The notes under the pieces: model-generated
The model's input: only the letters and a program-made list of their open reading frames with translations
Databases searched by the model: none
Told to the model about the DNA's origin: nothing
DNA from: Alteromonas portus
GTDB lineage: Bacteria > Pseudomonadota > Gammaproteobacteria > Enterobacterales > Alteromonadaceae
NCBI RefSeq assembly: GCF_005117025.1
Contig: NZ_SWCO01000001.1
Coordinates: 62,001-126,000 of the forward strand
Direction of reading: 5' to 3'
Length of the DNA: 64,000 bases
Position numbers and translations under genes: made by a program
Part shown: piece by piece, positions 48,063 through 57,011 of the stretch
Layout of the letters: each line of letters opens with the position of its first letter
Position numbering within the stretch: position 1 is the stretch's first letter

Positions 48063-49032
48063 CGACTACATAAAAATTATTGGTAAGGGCCAAAAAGGAG
48101 GGCGTAGCCTCACCCGCGATGAAGCTTACCATGCCATGAAAATGGTGTTGGCCAACGAAGTGACAGGCGATCAACGGGGCGCATTTCTCATGTTGCTTCG
48201 TACCCGTGAAGAAACGCCAGAAGAAGTCATTGGTTTTGTCGATGCATGCAGAGAGCTGATAGAGCCAGAGGTAAAAACACTCACTCCTACAATAGATATT
48301 GGCTGCTACGCCGGAAAACGACGCCAGTTACCGTGGTACTTATTGGCCGTAGCGGTACTGGCCAACAATGGTTATTCCGTTATGCTTCACGGTGCCCATG
48401 AGCCGGGTTCGGGACGTCTTTATGCAAGTATAGCGTTACCCAAATTGGGCCTTCCTGAGGTGAACAGCATCAGTGACGCAAAGCAGCAACTGGCAGAAAA
48501 AGGTGTTACCTACCTCGATTTGTCTTATTTGCTGCCTGCTCTCGATACGATTATTAAACTTCGCGAGGTCTTTGGCCTGCGTTCATGCGCAAATACTCTC
48601 GCGAGGTTGCTAAACCCCACCGCAGCGCAATATTGTGTGCAAGGGGTTTATCATATGCACCTTGACCATAAACACTGTCGGGTTAATGAAAATTATCCTT
48701 CAATCGACGCGCTTTGTTTCCGTGGAGATGGCGGAGACCCTGAAGTAAACGGTGAGCGAGAGACCGAACTTTTCATTACCCGTAATGGCAAGACTGATGA
48801 AGTGATTATGCCTGTGGTTGCAGATAAATGGGCGCTTAAAGACAAAGACATGAACGTTAACGACATGCTTAATGTCTGGGCGGGTAACGCGAGTAGCCTT
48901 TACGGTGAACAGGCTATCTTGAGCACACTTGCCAGCTATCTAGTACTTCTACAAAGTTGTGATGTTGCAGATGCCCTATCGCAAGCAAGGCAGCTTTGGG
49001 CGCAGCGGGATAAAAACGCATCGCCATTCTAA
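48046..49032 (+). CDS. TrpD2/YbiB-like anthranilate phosphoribosyltransferase homologue
   Basis: 328 residues with the phosphoribosyltransferase class IV fold: helical N-terminus (TRDEAYHAMKMVLANEVTGD, FLMLLRTREETPEEVIGFVD), then ANNGYSVMLHGAHEPGSGR and FGLRSCANTLARLLNP. YbiB/TrpD2 proteins are reported to bind nucleic acids rather than make tryptophan. It overlaps cobA by 17 bases and ends the nir/nas operon. Its role there is unknown. Confidence 0.82.
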   Translation: MQQPFSDYIKIIGKGQKGGRSLTRDEAYHAMKMVLANEVTGDQRGAFLMLLRTREETPEEVIGFVDACRELIEPEVKTLTPTIDIGCYAGKRRQLPWYLLAVAVLANNGYSVMLHGAHEPGSGRLYASIALPKLGLPEVNSISDAKQQLAEKGVTYLDLSYLLPALDTIIKLREVFGLRSCANTLARLLNPTAAQYCVQGVYHMHLDHKHCRVNENYPSIDALCFRGDGGDPEVNGERETELFITRNGKTDEVIMPVVADKWALKDKDMNVNDMLNVWAGNASSLYGEQAILSTLASYLVLLQSCDVADALSQARQLWAQRDKNASPF

Positions 49033-49220
49033 TCACTTGGTGTGGTGACCATTTAGTTTATTAGAGTCTACGGTTAGTTGAAGGCGAACTATTCGCTTAA
49101 AAATGGAATCTGTCAGCGCATAAAAAGCTTGTTGACTGACGAAAAATAGCCAATCGTCGCATTGACTTAATCGTTGCTATACTTGTTAATGGTCTTAACA
49201 AGGTTTTCTTAAGTGGTGTT

Positions 49221-50741
49221 ATGCGATTAACGCAGTGGCCTATATTTTTAGCTAGCCTTTTGCTCTTATTTCGAGCGGGCAATGCTGTATCTGAAAGCCA
49301 GGAACATCCGGTTAAATCAAGGGTAACCCTCGTCCTCACGGCTGACATGCCGAATATCAGCGACAGCCGCACCGGACGATATGCTAATCTTCAAACACTT
49401 GTTCAACAGCAGCGACAGCGAAGTGATACCACTTTTTTTGTTTTTGGCGGTGGTTCGATAGGCCCAAGCGCTCTTTCGTCGTTCGATCGCGGCTCGCATA
49501 TTATCGATATTTTAAACTCAATCGAACCTGATGTAATGGGAGTTACTAAAAGGGAGTTTAGTTTTTATGAAGATGAGTTGTCGTTACGCTCCTATGAAGC
49601 CGCTTTTCCATTAGTAGCAAGCAATGTAACAGATAGTCGAGTAGAGCGTTCTCCAGACGGGTTACGCACATCGATTCTTATTGAAAAAGAGCAAATTACA
49701 CTAGGTGTTATTTCAGTATTACATGAGCGAGTCATAGAAGAATATCAGCTTTCAGATATTTCAATTACACCTCCGCAAAAAGCCATTTTGGAAGAATCTA
49801 GGCGATTAAGAAAGCAGGGCGCGGATATGATTCTGTTGCATTATTCCTACCCATTCCCCTTTATAAATACCATGCTGAATAAACGTATTATTGATGTGGC
49901 ATTTATAACTGACAGTCGTCTAGATGAAAATGAACTGGTTAATACCACACGTCACCCAAATACCATGGTACTTACTCAGCAGGGCACGGCGATAGTGGCA
50001 AGCTTCGAGAAAAACACGGCTTGGCAAGCAACCTCTTATAAAGAGCTGTCATTGGAAGACTTACCCGTTGACAGCGAATTAAACGAACAGTTGATTGAAT
50101 ATGAGTCTCGACTAAGTCGGCTGCTTAATATTCAAATTGGCGAATGGCAAACGGATATTTCGACCACAAGGAAAGAGGTCAGAAGCCAAGAAAATCCCTT
50201 TGCTAATTTTGTAGTAGATAGTATGAAACGATATGCGAATACTGATATAGCACTCATAAATGGAGGGAGTATTCGTGGTAACAAACAATACAGGGCCGGA
50301 ACGCCCATTACCCGACAGGACATAGCTACTGAAATACCCTTTCGCGCCAATGTCGTAACATTAGACGTCAGCGGTGCACAGGTAATACAAGCGCTAGAAG
50401 AGGGGCTTTCTCAATATCAAAACTTAAAAGGGGGCTTTCCTCACGTATCGGGCATGTCTTATAGTTTTGACCCTTCAGCAGCATCATTCCACAGAATAAA
50501 AAGTGTCACTATCAACGGCAACCCAATTGATAAACTGAAGATATACACGCTAGCTACGAGTAACTTTTTGGCTAATGGAGGTGACGGCTATTATGCGTTG
50601 AAAAATGCGCAATCGAAAAATGTTTTAAGCATTCGGCCGCCTCAAATATCAGACTTGGTGATGCAGACCATTGTTAATCAATACACTGTAATGCCTGCAG
50701 TTGATGGCCGTATACTAAATATAGTGGAAGGTGGTCGGTAG
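49221..50741 (+). CDS. Periplasmic 5'-nucleotidase-like pseudoenzyme (UshA family, metal site lost)
   Basis: 506 residues, signal peptide at 1-22 (MRLTQWPIFLASLLLLFRAG). Residues about 33-300 follow the metallophosphatase fold, but the motifs are broken: TADMP (40-44) instead of NDxHG, GGGS (76-79) instead of GD, TKREF (109-113) instead of NHEF, LLHYSYPF instead of HxG, and FITDSRLDE instead of GHxH. The C-terminal nucleotide-recognition domain is well kept (NFVVDSMKRYANTDIALING, GFPHVSGMSYSFDPS, ANGGDGYYAL). It likely binds a nucleotide-like ligand without hydrolysing it. It abuts the diguanylate cyclase gene. Confidence 0.8.
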   Translation: MRLTQWPIFLASLLLLFRAGNAVSESQEHPVKSRVTLVLTADMPNISDSRTGRYANLQTLVQQQRQRSDTTFFVFGGGSIGPSALSSFDRGSHIIDILNSIEPDVMGVTKREFSFYEDELSLRSYEAAFPLVASNVTDSRVERSPDGLRTSILIEKEQITLGVISVLHERVIEEYQLSDISITPPQKAILEESRRLRKQGADMILLHYSYPFPFINTMLNKRIIDVAFITDSRLDENELVNTTRHPNTMVLTQQGTAIVASFEKNTAWQATSYKELSLEDLPVDSELNEQLIEYESRLSRLLNIQIGEWQTDISTTRKEVRSQENPFANFVVDSMKRYANTDIALINGGSIRGNKQYRAGTPITRQDIATEIPFRANVVTLDVSGAQVIQALEEGLSQYQNLKGGFPHVSGMSYSFDPSAASFHRIKSVTINGNPIDKLKIYTLATSNFLANGGDGYYALKNAQSKNVLSIRPPQISDLVMQTIVNQYTVMPAVDGRILNIVEGGR

Positions 50742-50742
50742 A

Positions 50743-52338
50743 ATGCAACATAAGAAGAAGACCCTATATTTGTTTATATTCGCTCAGTGCAGCGTAATGG
50801 TTTTCTTTTTATTGATTTTGATATTGTCTCTGCTTCGTTTAATCAACGTGAAAGAGGTATTAGAAGATATTTCTAGTAATTCTATACCAACGCTGAGTAA
50901 AGCAACGGAAATAACCCGCGAAGTTCAGCATTTAATTTCTCTTTCTGCTCGACTAACCTCTTCTGAAAGTCAATCGGCACGACGTATCATAAAAACGCAG
51001 CTAGACGAGACTATTCAACGTTTAACTTCATCTGATTCAAAGCTGGAACAAAGTGATAAATATCTAGCGACTCAATTAAACGTGCTCACCCTCGAAATAC
51101 AAGAGCTAAATGAACTGGTACGCCAGCGTATTGATGTAGAAAAAGAGGTGAGGGTGGAAAGAGAAGTATTGTTTGCCTACCTGAACGACATTTTAGAAAG
51201 TAGAAATAAACAATACGATGGCCTTCAATCTTCAAAAAAACTAGTTCCTCTGGTGTTGCAAATCGCTCAAATCAACCAGCAATTTCAACTTCACGAATTG
51301 AGAAAGCTTGAGGACAGCATAGAGAAAGGTATTGCGGCACTTCGTGCATCTCCATTGGATAGGGGCAGCAGTGAATTAGTGAATGCGTTGGAGGAGGGGG
51401 TACTTGGCCAGTGGGGCATGATTGATAAGCAGGCCAACGTTATGCGTATTCGAGGTCGTTCTAGAGGACGAGGGAGTTTCGTTGAACATTTAGCGGAAGA
51501 AGTAGCCTCTAACATCGAATTTAGAGCATCATCTGTTACCAAAGCTACCTCAACATATGCATTAGATACAAATATAGCGGTTTCAAAACAAATTACGCTT
51601 TCGGTAGCGTTATCTTTAATTGTTTTGACTATTTGTTGCGCCATCATTTTTTATATTTATAAGCGTATTATATTGCGTTTAATAGCGTTGACGAATTTAG
51701 TAGAAGAAAACAGTGATGAAGTTACTCGGTTCGAAGGCAATGATGAAATCTCACGGTTAGCCAAAACCTTTGCGCTATATTTTGAAAGAGTTAAAAGTCA
51801 GGAAGAGCAGCTAATTCGCTTGTCTTTGAGTGACCCGTTGACCCAAATTCCCAATCGAAGAGCGTTCGAGATGGAAATGGAAAAAGCAATGGCGATGTCA
51901 AAGCGGCATAATTGGCCTCTCACTATGATTTTACTAGATGTCGATAGTTTTAAATTGTACAACGATAATTACGGCCATACTAAAGGTGACGAGTGTTTAA
52001 AGGCGGTAGCGAAAGAGTTAAATGATGTGGTGGCACGCAACACTGACTTTTGTGCTCGTTATGGCGGAGAAGAGTTTGTCGCGATCCTACCGGATACCGA
52101 TGAAAAAGGTGCAAGGATTAAGGCTGAAGAGATTAGAAAGGCTATCGAAGAGCTCAAAATAGACCACAGTAAAAGTCCTGTATCAACCGTCATCACAGCC
52201 AGTTTAGGCATTGCAACAGTAGATTTTTCCAATCACCAAGAATGGACGCTCACAGCAATTCTAAATGCCGCTGATAAAGCCTTATACGATGCCAAATCTA
52301 GTGGGCGGAATCGCTGCGTATATACATCGCTTCCCTAA
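50743..52338 (+). CDS. Membrane diguanylate cyclase (GGDEF) with periplasmic helical domain
   Basis: 531 residues. The start is probably ATG 50743, one base after the previous stop; an in-frame GTG at 50731 would overlap it. TM1 is about residues 7-28 and TM2 about 282-302 (ITLSVALSLIVLTICCAIIF), enclosing about 250 periplasmic, mostly helical residues. A HAMP-like linker is followed by the GGDEF domain (LSLSDPLTQIPNRRAFEMEM, CARYGGEEFVAILPDTDEKG). The active site is GGEEF and the RxxD inhibitory site (RNTD) lies five residues upstream, so it should make c-di-GMP with product inhibition. Its sensor is probably partnered by the pseudo-nucleotidase. Confidence 0.92.
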   Translation: MQHKKKTLYLFIFAQCSVMVFFLLILILSLLRLINVKEVLEDISSNSIPTLSKATEITREVQHLISLSARLTSSESQSARRIIKTQLDETIQRLTSSDSKLEQSDKYLATQLNVLTLEIQELNELVRQRIDVEKEVRVEREVLFAYLNDILESRNKQYDGLQSSKKLVPLVLQIAQINQQFQLHELRKLEDSIEKGIAALRASPLDRGSSELVNALEEGVLGQWGMIDKQANVMRIRGRSRGRGSFVEHLAEEVASNIEFRASSVTKATSTYALDTNIAVSKQITLSVALSLIVLTICCAIIFYIYKRIILRLIALTNLVEENSDEVTRFEGNDEISRLAKTFALYFERVKSQEEQLIRLSLSDPLTQIPNRRAFEMEMEKAMAMSKRHNWPLTMILLDVDSFKLYNDNYGHTKGDECLKAVAKELNDVVARNTDFCARYGGEEFVAILPDTDEKGARIKAEEIRKAIEELKIDHSKSPVSTVITASLGIATVDFSNHQEWTLTAILNAADKALYDAKSSGRNRCVYTSLP

Positions 52339-52614
52339 ACTAAGGCTGTGCAAGCCCAGATTTTGCTTGTTCTGTTTCACAGGGCAAGTGCTTTCATAGA
52401 CCAACAAACATTAATGCTTTTATTTTATTTTTGTTAATCCCTAATAATCTTCAATTCCTCTGCTATCTTTAATCAAAACCAAAAAAATTAGCTTATCGAT
52501 TCAGATACTAACCGTCATTAATTGTGCATAACCACATCTTACTTAATGTGGATAACATCACAGAAAGTTTACGGTCTGAGCAAAGAGAGAAGCTTAGTTC
52601 ACCAGGAGCACAGA

Positions 52615-53931
52615 ATGTTTTTCAAAAATAAAGAGTTGCTAGCAGAAAACTCGCGTTTGCAAAAAGAAATTGAGGCATATCAAACTGTTCAGGAAGAGCT
52701 TCGCGAAGAGATGCTGTACATCGAGTTAAGTGCAAACGGTAAGGTGAACGGAATAAATGACTTATGCTCTCAAGCCACCGGGTACTCGTCAGGTAATTTG
52801 GAAGGGAAGACGCTAGAAAGCATGATGAGTCAAAGTATGCTTCGAAAGCCTGCGGCACAGGACATGCTAGGCGCTATTAAAACCCATCGTCATTGGCATG
52901 GTGCAGTCAGTTTTCAGGATGCAAAAGGAAAAGAATTGTGGGTAAGGGGGATTGTTCAGCCCGTTGATGATGCATTTGGAAATGTGAAGTATATTGCCTT
53001 TTATATGGCAGAGCAGACGCGAAATATTACTCACAGCAATGAATTGCGCGACATGATTGCTGCGCTTCACCGCTCATCTGCAGTTATAGAGTTCAACCTA
53101 GATGGGACGATAATAAAAGCAAATGACAATTTTCTTAAAGGTATGGGATATACGCATGAGCAAATAGTAGGAAAGCATCATCGAATATTTTGTACCGAAC
53201 AAGAAGCGAACTCTGAACAATATAAACAATTTTGGCGCGGCTTAGCGGAAGGAAAATTAGAGTCGGGCAGGTTTAAGCGAATAGATAGTAGGGGCAATGA
53301 AGTTTGGCTTGAAGCGTCTTATAACCCAATCAGAAATGAGGACGGCAATCTTTATAAAGTCGTTAAGTTTGCCACGGTAATTACCGAGCAAATGCAGCGT
53401 GAGTTTGCCATTTCTGAAGCGGCTAATGTGGCGTTTAACATATCGCAAGAAACGGGTGAGCAGGCGCGCAAAGGCAACGAAGTGCTGAACGCTACAGTAA
53501 AAGCAATGAATGAGCTTACAACACAAATGGGTAATGCAAGTGAAGGGATCAAAGACCTTGATGAGCAATCTCAGAAAGTTGCCGATTTGGTAAAAAGCAT
53601 AAGTGGCATTGCAGACCAAACCAATTTGCTTGCTTTAAACGCGGCAATAGAAGCGGCTCGGGCGGGTGATCAAGGTAGAGGCTTCGCTGTTGTTGCCGAC
53701 GAGGTTAGGCAATTGGCGTCACGGACAAGCAGCGCAACCGAAGAAATAGTAAACGTAGTGGTAGAGAACAGAAAGCTTACCGAGAATGCGGTTCAGTTGA
53801 TTGAGGCTGGGCAAGAAAAAGCCCGCGAAGCATTGGAGTACTCAACGCAATCTGGTCATGCAATGGGAGAAATTCAAAGCGGCGCAAACGAGGTGGTTAA
53901 CGCCATCGGACAATTCACTAAACGTCTATAG
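52615..53931 (+). CDS. Soluble PAS-PAS methyl-accepting chemotaxis protein
   Basis: 438 residues from ATG 52615, with AGGAGC upstream; the longer frame to 52522 is not supported. N-terminal coiled coil ([20 protein letters not shown]), then two PAS domains: about 45-150 ([40 protein letters not shown]) and about 160-290 ([40 protein letters not shown]). The signalling hairpin is [20 protein letters not shown] then [15 protein letters not shown]. No membrane helix. It probably senses redox, oxygen or a small ligand inside the cell. C-terminal pentapeptide for CheR is absent. Confidence 0.92.
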   Translation: MFFKNKELLAENSRLQKEIEAYQTVQEELREEMLYIELSANGKVNGINDLCSQATGYSSGNLEGKTLESMMSQSMLRKPAAQDMLGAIKTHRHWHGAVSFQDAKGKELWVRGIVQPVDDAFGNVKYIAFYMAEQTRNITHSNELRDMIAALHRSSAVIEFNLDGTIIKANDNFLKGMGYTHEQIVGKHHRIFCTEQEANSEQYKQFWRGLAEGKLESGRFKRIDSRGNEVWLEASYNPIRNEDGNLYKVVKFATVITEQMQREFAISEAANVAFNISQETGEQARKGNEVLNATVKAMNELTTQMGNASEGIKDLDEQSQKVADLVKSISGIADQTNLLALNAAIEAARAGDQGRGFAVVADEVRQLASRTSSATEEIVNVVVENRKLTENAVQLIEAGQEKAREALEYSTQSGHAMGEIQSGANEVVNAIGQFTKRL

Positions 53932-53970
53932 AAGATAATATACATCTCACTTACTTAGGTTGTATTAGAC

Positions 53971-54030
53971 CAACCATGGTGCACGCTCATTCGCACCATG
54001 GTTGAACACCTCCACCGTTTTGGTGCACCA
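53971..54030. promoter_or_regulatory. Cluster of NtrC-like half-sites upstream of nrtA
   Basis: CAACCATGGTGC (53971-53982) and GCACCATGGTTG (53993-54004) form a perfect 12-bp inverted repeat, followed by TGGTGCACCA (54021-54030). All contain GGTGC/GCACC half-sites of NtrC. They lie 75-130 bases before the sigma54 element. The repeat has no T tail, so it is a poor terminator for the chemoreceptor gene. Confidence 0.5.
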
Positions 54031-54102
54031 AATCATTAATCAATCCCTTTTGATAATGTTGATTTTTTTGAAAACCTTATATTTATCAGGTGTTTAAAAT
54101 TT

Positions 54103-54118
54103 TGGCACGCTCGCTGCT
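54103..54118 (+). promoter_or_regulatory. Sigma54 promoter of the nrt operon
   Basis: TGGCACG-CTCG-CTGCT matches the sigma54 consensus TGGCACG-N4-TTGCW at all but one base and keeps GG-N10-GC (GG 54104-54105, GC 54116-54117). Transcription would start near 54129, giving a leader of about 370 bases. Confidence 0.72.
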
Positions 54119-54237
54119 AAACAATACGTGCAATATCTACGTTGTCATATAAGGCAGCGAGTGTGGCACAACTGTTTGCGCAGTGTGTACAGCACAACAT
54201 TTACCATAGTGTGAATAAGAAAAATTATCAGGAATCA

Positions 54238-54351
54238 ATGGAGAGCAGTAAGGAAGCTCCATCTTCTCCGGCATTTATGGCAAATGATAATAACAATAAT
54301 AAAAGATGGTTTTTTAAGCTAAAGCTTTTAAATAACCTCCCTTTAAGATGA
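54238..54351 (+). CDS. Possible 37-residue ORF in the nrt leader
   Basis: ATG 54238 with AGGA upstream. Product MESSKEAPSSPAFMANDNNN, ending KLKLLNNLPLR. No known family. It lies between the sigma54 promoter and the antiterminator, so it may be a translated leader ORF or chance. A longer TTG-initiated frame to 54142 is less likely. Confidence 0.25.
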   Translation: MESSKEAPSSPAFMANDNNNNKRWFFKLKLLNNLPLR

Positions 54352-54396
54352 GGTGTGTGAGCGGGAATTCCTGACTTACCAACAACAATTTGATGC

Positions 54397-54483
54397 GTTA
54401 GTAATTACTCCGATGTTACTAACACGGCAACGAAGCCCACCATGCTAGACAGTTTAATGTCGATAGTAGGTGGGTTTTTTTTT
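54397..54483 (+). promoter_or_regulatory. Predicted NasR-responsive antitermination leader of nrtA
   Basis: Stem-loop 1: GTTAGTAA (54397-54404) with TTACTAAC (54416-54423). Stem-loop 2: GGC-AACGAA-GCC (54426-54437), the same A1/G4 hexaloop as before nirB. Terminator: CCCACC (54436-54441) pairs with GGTGGG (54469-54474), with an inner stem, then nine T. The antiterminator GCC and the terminator arm share bases, so only one fold can form. Confidence 0.8.
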
Positions 54484-54500
54484 GGTTACGAGGAACACGT

Positions 54501-55910
54501 ATGACTGGGTTAAAGACAACATCACTATTGGAACGCTTTAGGGCGGCGAGTGCGAGCGTTTGTGCTGCACTTGTTGTCTCTGTAGCAACGTTTTCAACTT
54601 CTGTTTCAGCACAAGCCCCTGCAGTTGGCTGGCCTGAAAAAGAAGAACTGAAGTTTGGTTTTATTAAACTGACAGATATGGCGCCACTCGCTGTGGCGTA
54701 CGAGAAAGGGTTCTTCGAAGATGAAGGGCTATACGTCACTTTAGAAGCGCAAGCTAACTGGAAAGTATTGCTTGACCGCGTTATTGATGGCCAGTTAGAT
54801 GGCGCTCACATGCTTGCAGGCCAGCCACTTGGTGCGACAATTGGCTTTGGTACGGAATCCCATGTAGTTACCGCGTTTAGTATGGATCTAAATGGTAATG
54901 GCATTACTGTCTCGAACGAAATTTGGGACAAAATGAAGGCGCACATTCCACAAGAAAATGGCAAGCCTGTGCATCCCATTAAGGCTGATTACTTAAAGCC
55001 AGTGGTTGATGAGTATCGCAATGCAGGAAAGCCATTTAACATGGGTATGGTATTCCCTGTTTCTACCCATAACTACGAGTTGCGCTATTGGCTTGCTGCT
55101 GGTGGCATTCACCCAGGTTACTACGCACCGCACAAAGGGGATACTGCAGGTCAAATTGATGCTCAAGCACTGTTATCTGTAACGCCTCCACCACAAATGC
55201 CTGCGACAATGGAAGCCGGCACTATCTATGGCTACTGTGTTGGTGAGCCATGGAACCAACAAGCGGTATTTAAAGGTATTGGTGTACCTGTGATCACCGA
55301 TTATGAAATCTGGAAAAACAACCCAGAAAAAGTATTTGGCGTAAGCCAAGACTGGGCTGAAAAATACCCTAATACTCATATCCGCGTGGTAAAAGCATTA
55401 ATCCGTGCCGCAATGTGGCTAGATGAAAACGACAATGCTAACCGCCCTGAAGCAGTAAAGATTCTTGCTAAGAGCAACTACGTTGGCGCTGACGAAGACG
55501 TACTGGCTAACAGCATGACAGGTACTTTTGAATACGAAAAAGGCGACAAGCGTGAAGTTCCAGACTTCAACGTATTCTTCCGTTACAACGCCACTTACCC
55601 GTACTACAGTGATGCAATTTGGTATCTCACTCAAATGCGTCGCTGGGGCCAAATTTCAGAAGCAAAGTCTGATGACTGGTATAAAGAAACGGCTAAAAAA
55701 GTATACAAACCAGAGGTTTATGCTCAGGCTGCTAAAGCGCTAATCGCAGAAGGTAAGGCTAAAGCTTCTGACTTCCCTGAGTTTGGAACGGAAACTGGTT
55801 ATAAACCACCTCAAAGCGAATTTATTGATGGCGTGACGTTTGATGGAAGCAAACCTAACGCTTACTTAGAGCAATTTGATATTGGTCTTAAGGGTGACAC
55901 TGTACTTTAA
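54501..55910 (+). CDS. nrtA: Nitrate ABC transporter substrate-binding protein
   Basis: 469 residues with a signal peptide (ending [13 protein letters not shown]). The mature part follows the NrtA/CmpA family: [80 protein letters not shown]. There is no lipobox, so it should be a soluble periplasmic protein, unlike the tethered cyanobacterial NrtA. Bicarbonate (CmpA-like) is a possible alternative ligand, but the shared leader with nirB favours nitrate. Confidence 0.92.
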   Translation: MTGLKTTSLLERFRAASASVCAALVVSVATFSTSVSAQAPAVGWPEKEELKFGFIKLTDMAPLAVAYEKGFFEDEGLYVTLEAQANWKVLLDRVIDGQLDGAHMLAGQPLGATIGFGTESHVVTAFSMDLNGNGITVSNEIWDKMKAHIPQENGKPVHPIKADYLKPVVDEYRNAGKPFNMGMVFPVSTHNYELRYWLAAGGIHPGYYAPHKGDTAGQIDAQALLSVTPPPQMPATMEAGTIYGYCVGEPWNQQAVFKGIGVPVITDYEIWKNNPEKVFGVSQDWAEKYPNTHIRVVKALIRAAMWLDENDNANRPEAVKILAKSNYVGADEDVLANSMTGTFEYEKGDKREVPDFNVFFRYNATYPYYSDAIWYLTQMRRWGQISEAKSDDWYKETAKKVYKPEVYAQAAKALIAEGKAKASDFPEFGTETGYKPPQSEFIDGVTFDGSKPNAYLEQFDIGLKGDTVL

Positions 55911-55999
55911 GTGTCTTGTAGAACCGCCCCGTCGTCGCCTTTGTGAAGGCGGGGCACTTACACAGCGCATTAGCGCATACAAAGAGTCAGGAGCAAGCA

Positions 56000-56995
56000 A
56001 TGAGCAAGATGACAACCATTCTTCGCCTTCCATCATCGCCGTCAAACGCCAACTCTGTGTTGAGTCGTTTATATCAATCCATGCCTGCGTTGCTGTTGCC
56101 CGTTATCGGCTTGCTAATGTTCTTGGCCATTTGGAATGGCGTTGCAAAGAGTATCGACACGTCGTTAGGGCAGTTTCCAGGTCCAGCTCAAGTTTTTGAG
56201 CAAGCTGGTGCCTTAGTCGATGAGCATATTGCTCAGCGTGAGAAAGCGGATGCGTTTTACCAGCGTCAAGAAGCGAGAAATGCTGCACGTATAGCGCAAG
56301 ACCCTACATATCAGCCTAAAATTAGAGAGTTTACAGGAGCGCCTACTTTCTTCGACCAAATATGGACAAGCCTTTACACTGTTATGGTTGGCTTTTTTAT
56401 CGCGTCAGTAGTGGCAGTGCCTGTGGGGATTTTGTGCGGTTTGAGTAAATCGGCATACACGGCAATAAATCCGCTTATTCAGTTGTTTAAGCCAGTTTCA
56501 CCGCTAGCATGGTTGCCGTTAGTTACCATGGTGGTTAGCGCGCTTTATGTTAGTGAAGATCCGGCGTTTTCTAAATCTTTTGTGACATCTGCTTTTACGG
56601 TTTCGCTTTGCTGCTTATGGCCAACGCTAATTAATACCGCAGTGGGCGTGTCAAACATTGAGAAAGACCTTATCAATGTGAGTAAAGTGCTGCGTCTTAC
56701 CCCTTTTGCACACTTAACCAAAATAGTATTGCCGTCTTCTATTCCTATGATTTTTACCGGACTTCGATTGTCGCTTGGTATTGGCTGGATGGTACTTATT
56801 GCTGCCGAAATGCTTGCTCAAAACCCGGGGTTAGGAAAATTTGTTTGGGACGAATTTCAAAACGGAAGTTCAGAGTCATTAGCCAGAATCATGGTTGCAG
56901 TGCTTACTATCGGGGCAATTGGTTTTGTTCTTGACCGCTTAATGCTATCAATTCAGCGCGCGGTAAGCTGGGATAAGTCGAGCGTATTACGCTAA
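56000..56995 (+). CDS. nrtB: Nitrate ABC transporter permease
   Basis: 331 residues from ATG 56000 with AGGAGC upstream. Membrane segments include LLLPVIGLLMFLAIWNGVA, then IWTSLYTVMVGFFIASVVAV and LGIGWMVLIAAEMLAQNPGL, containing the EAA-type loop (AAEMLAQNPGLGKFVWDEFQ). About 70 hydrophilic residues (EKADAFYQRQEARNAARIAQ) follow the first helix, an insertion typical of NrtB. Partners are nrtA and nrtC. Confidence 0.92.
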   Translation: MSKMTTILRLPSSPSNANSVLSRLYQSMPALLLPVIGLLMFLAIWNGVAKSIDTSLGQFPGPAQVFEQAGALVDEHIAQREKADAFYQRQEARNAARIAQDPTYQPKIREFTGAPTFFDQIWTSLYTVMVGFFIASVVAVPVGILCGLSKSAYTAINPLIQLFKPVSPLAWLPLVTMVVSALYVSEDPAFSKSFVTSAFTVSLCCLWPTLINTAVGVSNIEKDLINVSKVLRLTPFAHLTKIVLPSSIPMIFTGLRLSLGIGWMVLIAAEMLAQNPGLGKFVWDEFQNGSSESLARIMVAVLTIGAIGFVLDRLMLSIQRAVSWDKSSVLR

Positions 56996-57011
56996 TTTTG
57001 AGGAGAAATTT

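Noticed and set aside
53971-54004. Perfect 12-bp inverted repeat read as the terminator of the chemoreceptor gene
   Set aside because: It lacks a T tail and its arms are NtrC-type half-sites at enhancer distance from a sigma54 element, so a regulatory role is preferred, though not proven.
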